NCBI RefSeq assembly: GCF_030347395.1
Contig: NZ_CP128170.1
Location: 1,178,001-1,242,000, forward strand
Direction: 5' to 3'
Source of the DNA: Microbacterium sp. ET2
GTDB lineage: Bacteria > Actinomycetota > Actinomycetes > Actinomycetales > Microbacteriaceae
Length of the DNA: 64,000 bases
Position 1 is the stretch's first letter; each line of letters opens with the position of its first letter. Under the pieces are notes generated by a model that was given only the letters and a program-made list of their open reading frames with translations, had not been told where the DNA came from and ran no database searches. Shown in pieces: positions 60,020 to 64,000 of this stretch. Made by a program: the position numbers and the translations under genes.

Positions 60020-60873
60020 CGCTGACCTCGACAGTGCTGCGGGCACCCGGGATCGAGCCGAGGCCGTTGTCGAAGTCGCCGGCGGAGACCTCCGAGGTGA
60101 TGTCGTACTCACCCTCGGGCACGGTCGCCGTCACCCGTCCCGCGCTGACGTCGAACGTCATCGCGTCCGGCTGTGCTCCGGTGAGGACGAGGTCCATGTC
60201 GCCCGCGCTGACCGTGACGTCGGCTTCGGCGACGTCCAACAGCTCCAGGTCGGCCTGGCCCGCAGACACCGTGGCGTCGACCGAGCGGGCGGAGCCCGTG
60301 ATGTCGACACTGCCCGCGCCGAGGTCGAGGTCGAGCTCGGCGAAATCACCGTCGATGACCCGGAGGTCGCCCGCATTCATCGTCAGGTCTGCGTCGATCC
60401 CCTCGAGGGTGTCAGGGAGGGTGAGCACCGCCTCGGAGCGGTCACCGAACATCCATCCGCCCCACCACCGGTCGGGCGAGGACACCCGGATGGTGTCTTC
60501 GATGCGCTCGAGGCGCCATTGGTCGGCACCCCACCCCCGGGTGACCTCGAGGGTGGCGTCATCGACGTCGGCGAATTCGATCCGGAGGCTGCCGGCTCCC
60601 ACCTCGGTCTCCACCTCGGTCACGCCGGCGGTGTCGACCGTGGTGTCGGTGGAGCCTGCTTCCGCCGCCACTGCCGGTCACGGCGGCCGAAGCGGTCGCG
60701 ATGGCCGTGCTCCCGAGGCTGCCGAGGATGACCAGCGCGCCGAAGGCGCCGACGAGTGTCGCGACCACGCGGGGCGCGGCGGATCGGGGGGCGCCCGGCC
60801 GGGTCGGGCGCTCGGGGGCGGCCGGCGGAGCGGGCTGTGCCGACTCGTCGGCCGGAGGAGGGACAGTGCTCAT
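59985..60873 (-). pseudogene. DUF4097-like membrane-anchored adhesin-fold protein, frameshifted
   Basis: The N-terminal part (60873 to about 60670) has a Pro/Ala-rich cytoplasmic segment and one membrane helix (VVATLVGAFGALVILGSLG). The following beta-repeat region (AGSTDTTVDTAG onward; repeats like VSAGQADLELL, VSAGDMDLVL, VSAGRVTATV) is in another frame. They join near 60670, where GGCGGCGGAAGC seems to carry one extra base. If real, the protein is broken; otherwise it is an error. The start overlaps the stop of the response regulator (ATGA), so it belongs to the two-component operon and is probably its target or sensor partner. Confidence 0.75.
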
Positions 60874-61577
60874 CGGTTCGTTCCTGTCTGGGAGGGTCCG
60901 CTCTGCGGACGCGATGCGGGGGCGGCCGGGCCGCCGTGTTCGAGGTGGGCGAGGGCGGCGAGCACCCGGCGGTTGCCGGAGTCGTCGGGTTCGAGGTCGA
61001 GCTTCTGGAAGACCGCGGTGATGTGCTTCTCGACGCTCCCCTCACTGACGTGCAGTGTGCGGGCGATGGCCTGATTCGATCGGCCTTCGGCGATGAGCGC
61101 CAGCACGGTGGATTCCCGGTCGGTCAGTCGCTGCATCCGCTCATCCCGGCGACGCCGGGCCAGCAGCTGTGCGACCACCTCGGGGTCGAGGACGGTGGCG
61201 CCCTCGCCGATCCGCCCGACCGCGTCGAGGAACTCCCCGACGTCGGCCACGCGGTCCTTCAGCAGGTAGCCGAGGGCCCCGCCGCTTGCGGCGATGAGGT
61301 CGGCGGCGTAGCGCTCCTCGACGTACTGCGAGAGCACGAGCACCGGCAGCTGCGGCAGCCGGGCCCGCAGCGAGAGGGCCGCGCGGATGCCTTCGTCCGA
61401 CCAGGTCGGCGGGAGCCGGACGTCGAGGATGCAGAGGTCGGGGGCGACCCGGTCCACCGTCTCGTCGAGGTGTTCGGCGTCGGGGAGGGCGGCGACCACC
61501 TCGTGGCCGGCGTCGGCGAGCAGCCGGCTGAGGCCTTCGCGCAGCAGCGCGGAGTCTTCGCAGATCAGGATGCGCAC
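60870..61577 (-). CDS. NarL/LuxR-family response regulator
   Basis: A 235-residue regulator. The receiver domain has RILICEDSALLREGLSRLL, the phospho-acceptor Asp in DLCILDVRLPP (about residue 52), a serine in VLVLSQYVE and the lysine in GYLLKDRV. The C-terminal HTH reads LTDRESTVLALIAEGRSNQAIARTLHVSEGSVEKHITAVFQKL. The GTG start overlaps the kinase gene by 13 bases. It is probably phosphorylated by that kinase. Confidence 0.9.
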   Translation of the reverse strand: MRILICEDSALLREGLSRLLADAGHEVVAALPDAEHLDETVDRVAPDLCILDVRLPPTWSDEGIRAALSLRARLPQLPVLVLSQYVEERYAADLIAASGGALGYLLKDRVADVGEFLDAVGRIGEGATVLDPEVVAQLLARRRRDERMQRLTDRESTVLALIAEGRSNQAIARTLHVSEGSVEKHITAVFQKLDLEPDDSGNRRVLAALAHLEHGGPAAPASRPQSGPSQTGTNR

Positions 61578-62896
61578 GGGATGCTCACCTCCACCGAGGT
61601 GGGGCCGCCGATCGGGCTGTCGAGCCGCGCGGTGCCGCCTGCTGCCAGAACCCGGTTGATGATGCCATCGATGCCGCCGCCGGCGATCACCTGGGCGCCG
61701 CCCACTCCGTTGTCCTCGACTCGCGCCCACAGGGTGCGGGATCCGGTCTGCGGCTCGTCACGGAGACGGACGACCACTCGGCATTCCGAGGCGCGGGCGT
61801 GTTTGGCGGCGTTGGTGAGGGCTTCGGCGATGGCGAAGTAGGCCGCCGCCTCGGCATCGCGGGAGCAGCGCCCCTCCATCCGCACGTCCAGCTGCACCGG
61901 CACCACCGATCGCGCCGCGAGGGCGGAGAGAGCGGCGTCGAGACCCCGGTCGTCGAGGACGGACGTGTGAATGCCGCGCGCGAGCTGCCGGAGCTCGGTG
62001 ATGGCGGCCTTCGTAGAGGTGTGCGCCTCGGCGATGAGCTCTTTGGCTGCGGCCGGATCGGTGTCGAGCTTCTGCTGCGCGAGGCCCAGCGTCATCCCCA
62101 CCGACACCAGTCGCGGCTGGACGCCGTCGTGGAGGTCGCGCTCGATGCGCGTGCGCTCGACGTCGGCCGCACGGACCGCGCCGGCCCGCTGCGCGTTCGA
62201 GGTCCGAGCCTCCTCGGCCAGCTGGGCTTCGCGTGAGGGCACCATGATGGCCCGGGCGAGCACGCCGTGGAGGATCGCCAGGCCGATGATGCCGGCGGCG
62301 GCGAGAACCACGACGAGGATGCCGACGACGACGGCCCAGCCGCTCGCGACGACGAAACCCGTTCCGAAGAGCCGCAGGACGCCGTCGACGGCGAACAGCG
62401 GGCTGAAGGTGAAGACGATGCCGCTCGAGATCGCCTGGAAGAGGAAGAGGGTGATCCCGCCGAGGAGCGTGGCGACGGCGAGGTTGGCGATGGCCCGCCA
62501 CATGCCGGGATCGATCGCCTGCTGGCCGAGGGAGCGGATCCAGCCGCCGAAGCCGGGCCGTCCACTGCGGCGCAGCCGCCGCGGAGTGAGACCGAAGTGG
62601 TAGAGCCCGTCGACCCGGGCGGTTTCCAGCCAGCCGAGCGCGAACAGGACGTAGACGAGGCCGACGAGGAAGAGCAGCCCGATGCCGATCACGAGCAGGA
62701 AGCCCAGACCGAGGCCGAGGAGGGAGAAGAGGAACCCGAAGAGCGCGGAGCCGAGCACGCCGAGCGCGGCGAGGTGAGCGATGGCGAAGGCGATGCGCAA
62801 GGGCGAGGCGATCTGCGATTTCACCTTCGCGGGGCGCGCCGGCGCGGGGCTGGGTTCCTCACGCGGTGCGGCGGGGGTGAGAGGTGCTGTGGTCAT
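61565..62896 (-). CDS. Sensor histidine kinase (NarL-partner type)
   Basis: A 443-residue membrane kinase. There are four hydrophobic stretches (residues about 35-80, 130-160 and 170-215) that sense an unknown signal. The HisKA_3 phosphorylation site is ERTRIERDLHDGVQPRLVSVGM (about residue 250); ATP-binding segments are EALTNAAKHARASEC and VEDNGVGG. The kinase-regulator-DUF4097-like order resembles envelope-stress systems of actinobacteria. TACCGT lies 7 bases before the ATG. Confidence 0.88.
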   Translation of the reverse strand: MTTAPLTPAAPREEPSPAPARPAKVKSQIASPLRIAFAIAHLAALGVLGSALFGFLFSLLGLGLGFLLVIGIGLLFLVGLVYVLFALGWLETARVDGLYHFGLTPRRLRRSGRPGFGGWIRSLGQQAIDPGMWRAIANLAVATLLGGITLFLFQAISSGIVFTFSPLFAVDGVLRLFGTGFVVASGWAVVVGILVVVLAAAGIIGLAILHGVLARAIMVPSREAQLAEEARTSNAQRAGAVRAADVERTRIERDLHDGVQPRLVSVGMTLGLAQQKLDTDPAAAKELIAEAHTSTKAAITELRQLARGIHTSVLDDRGLDAALSALAARSVVPVQLDVRMEGRCSRDAEAAAYFAIAEALTNAAKHARASECRVVVRLRDEPQTGSRTLWARVEDNGVGGAQVIAGGGIDGIINRVLAAGGTARLDSPIGGPTSVEVSIPCAS

Positions 62897-62903
62897 GACA
62901 CCC

Positions 62904-62909
62904 ACGGTA
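62904..62909 (-). promoter_or_regulatory. -10 box of the two-component operon (leaderless)
   Basis: On the minus strand TACCGT lies 7 bases before the ATG at 62896. Confidence 0.45.
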
Positions 62910-62960
62910 GAACTGCGGCCTGCTCCGCGCGCCCGAGGCATCCGGACTCTTCACCGGGGG

Positions 62961-63377
62961 TTATCCCCCGGCCTCGCCCTCACCCGCCTCGACCGCGCCG
63001 CGGGCGGCCCGTTGACCGTGCGCCGCGCCGGTCAGCGTCCAGCCCAGCAGCCACGCGACCGTGCCGAACACGAGCACCATGTACAGCGGGATCCCGGCCG
63101 ACTCCGACAGCGGAAGGAGAGCCGCGACGCCGACCGCGGCTCCGCCGACGAGCGTTCCCCATCCGGCGATCTCGGTGCGGGGCGCCGCCGCCGCCTGCGC
63201 GGCGTACCAGGCGGCATCCGATGCCATGGTCGTGGTCGTCCGAACGCCCGCTATCGGATTCAGTGGCAGCCGCCGTTCGCGCGAGCGGCGGGCGAGGACG
63301 ACCATGAGGATGCCGGCGACGACCAGGATGACCGCGGTGATGAGCAGCGCCCACTGCGGCGCGTCGGGTCCGGTCAC
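62961..63377 (-). CDS. SdpI-like membrane protein
   Basis: A 138-residue membrane protein with about three helices. The conserved LPLNPIAGVRTTTTMASDAAWYAAQ (about residues 37-61) matches the SdpI/YhfL signature NPxxGxRTxxTxxSxxAW. SdpI confers immunity to a killing peptide in Bacillus; most homologs have no known role. The GTG start overlaps the cytochrome stop (GTGA), so it is the second gene of that transcript. Confidence 0.78.
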   Translation of the reverse strand: MTGPDAPQWALLITAVILVVAGILMVVLARRSRERRLPLNPIAGVRTTTTMASDAAWYAAQAAAAPRTEIAGWGTLVGGAAVGVAALLPLSESAGIPLYMVLVFGTVAWLLGWTLTGAAHGQRAARGAVEAGEGEAGG

Positions 63378-64000
63378 CGGCTCTTCACCGTGCCGAACAG
63401 GCGGGCGATCGGAGCGACCACCAGGGGCCGGGCGGCAACCCACCCGGCGACGACGACGCCGAGCGACAGGGTGAAGATGAGCAGCCCCGCCCAGTTGTCC
63501 GCGTAGGCGTTCGGGTCGACCGATCCCTGCGCGGCGTACATGTGGTTGAGGTTGCGAAGAGCGCCGGTGGCGAAGACGAGCGTCACGTGGAAGATGATGA
63601 ACACCACGAAGTAGATCATCACCGGGAAGTGCACCTTCCGCGCCCACTCCACCGGGTAGAGCCGGTTCAGTCGATCGGCGTTCTTCGGCCAGAAGCCGCT
63701 CATGCGCGCTCCGGTGATGATCGCCAGCGGCGCCGCGATGAACACCGTGGCGAAGTACGCCAGCTGCTGCAGCGAGTTGTAGTTGACCCAGCCGTTCTCG
63801 GTCGGCCAATCGAGCGAGAGGTACTGCAGGCCCGCGCTGAGGGCGTTCGGGATGACCTCCCAGCTCGTCGGCACGATGCGCACCCACTGCCCCGTGGTGC
63901 CCAGCAGCACGACGTAGATGATGCCGTTGGTCACCCACAGCACGTCGAGCGCCTGGTGCAGCCACAGGTTGAGGCTGATCTTGCGGCGCTTGTTGCCCTT
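63374..64000 (-). CDS. Cytochrome b/b6-like membrane protein, C-terminal part (runs off the right edge)
   Basis: The visible 208 residues have about four membrane helices: LDVLWVTNGIIYVVLLGTTG, LAYFATVFIAAPLAIITG, KVHFPVMIYFVVFIIFHVTLV and WAGLLIFTLSLGVVVAGWV. Histidines in NLWLHQALD, ARKVHFP and FIIFHVTL are placed as in diheme cytochrome b561/formate-dehydrogenase gamma-like subunits. It probably passes electrons between quinone and a partner oxidoreductase whose gene lies beyond the window. The frame is open through the last base. Confidence 0.75.
   Translation of the reverse strand, partial: KGNKRRKISLNLWLHQALDVLWVTNGIIYVVLLGTTGQWVRIVPTSWEVIPNALSAGLQYLSLDWPTENGWVNYNSLQQLAYFATVFIAAPLAIITGARMSGFWPKNADRLNRLYPVEWARKVHFPVMIYFVVFIIFHVTLVFATGALRNLNHMYAAQGSVDPNAYADNWAGLLIFTLSLGVVVAGWVAARPLVVAPIARLFGTVKSR

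Noticed and set aside
1..64000. CRISPR arrays, tRNA or rRNA genes, insertion sequences, prophage genes, riboswitches
   Set aside because: No regularly spaced identical repeats with unique spacers, no cloverleaf-like sequences, and no transposase, integrase or phage structural motifs were seen; no riboswitch consensus was recognised in the gaps.

Overview
The window is very GC-rich, gene-dense DNA. Genes are packed head to tail, and start and stop codons often overlap by 4 bases (ATGA or GTGA). Many starts are apparently leaderless: a TAnnnT box ends 6-7 bases before the start codon. Two copies of a ~97-residue protein of a kind I associate with Microbacteriaceae are present. The host is most likely a Microbacterium-like actinobacterium. 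I saw no tRNA, rRNA, CRISPR array, transposase or phage gene.

Layout. 1-10.8 kb: N-terminal part of a DNA methyltransferase, lipoate ligase, DEAD-box helicase, lipase-like hydrolase, MarR plus MFS exporter, a second MFS transporter, an amidohydrolase and small genes. 10.8-18 kb: flavoprotein disulfide reductase, phosphatidyltransferase, a VTT membrane protein and a four-gene YnjBCD-type ABC transporter with a split permease. 18-27.6 kb: radical SAM protein, transglutaminase / alpha-E / circularly permuted ATP-grasp trio, a second ATP-grasp protein, a peptidase-like hydrolase and a sulfite-oxidase-type molybdoenzyme.

27.7-44.7 kb is an accessory catabolic island. A plus-strand pair (IlvD-like dehydratase, FAD oxidoreductase) faces a minus-strand set (UGSC-motif protein, its large partner, a NifU-like protein, aconitase-X large and small subunits, a taurine/nitrate-type ABC importer, an IclR regulator). 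A divergent plus-strand set (zinc alcohol dehydrogenase, MaoC, SDR, acyl-CoA ligase, amidohydrolase, acyl-CoA dehydrogenase) looks like CoA-dependent oxidation of an organic acid. The substrate is unknown, and this is the best candidate for an undescribed pathway.

44.7-53.5 kb handles arginine, ornithine and proline: an amidinohydrolase, a frameshifted ornithine aminotransferase, an IclR regulator and PutA, with an XRE/membrane-protein pair and an NAD(P)H:quinone-reductase-like gene between them. 53.5-64 kb: a bacteriophytochrome-GGDEF protein and an EAL protein (cyclic-di-GMP turnover, possibly light controlled), two paralogous small proteins, an F420-ligase-like protein, a two-component system with a frameshifted DUF4097-like gene, and the start of a cytochrome b gene.

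The most unusual signal is a 69-bp palindromic repeat found twice. Both copies lie inside coding sequence, on the same strand and in the same codon phase, and encode related 23-residue inserts, much like the Rickettsia palindromic elements. Four other palindrome families sit between genes. Three genes carry single-base frameshifts, two of them at self-complementary sites, so sequencing error should be excluded before they are called pseudogenes.
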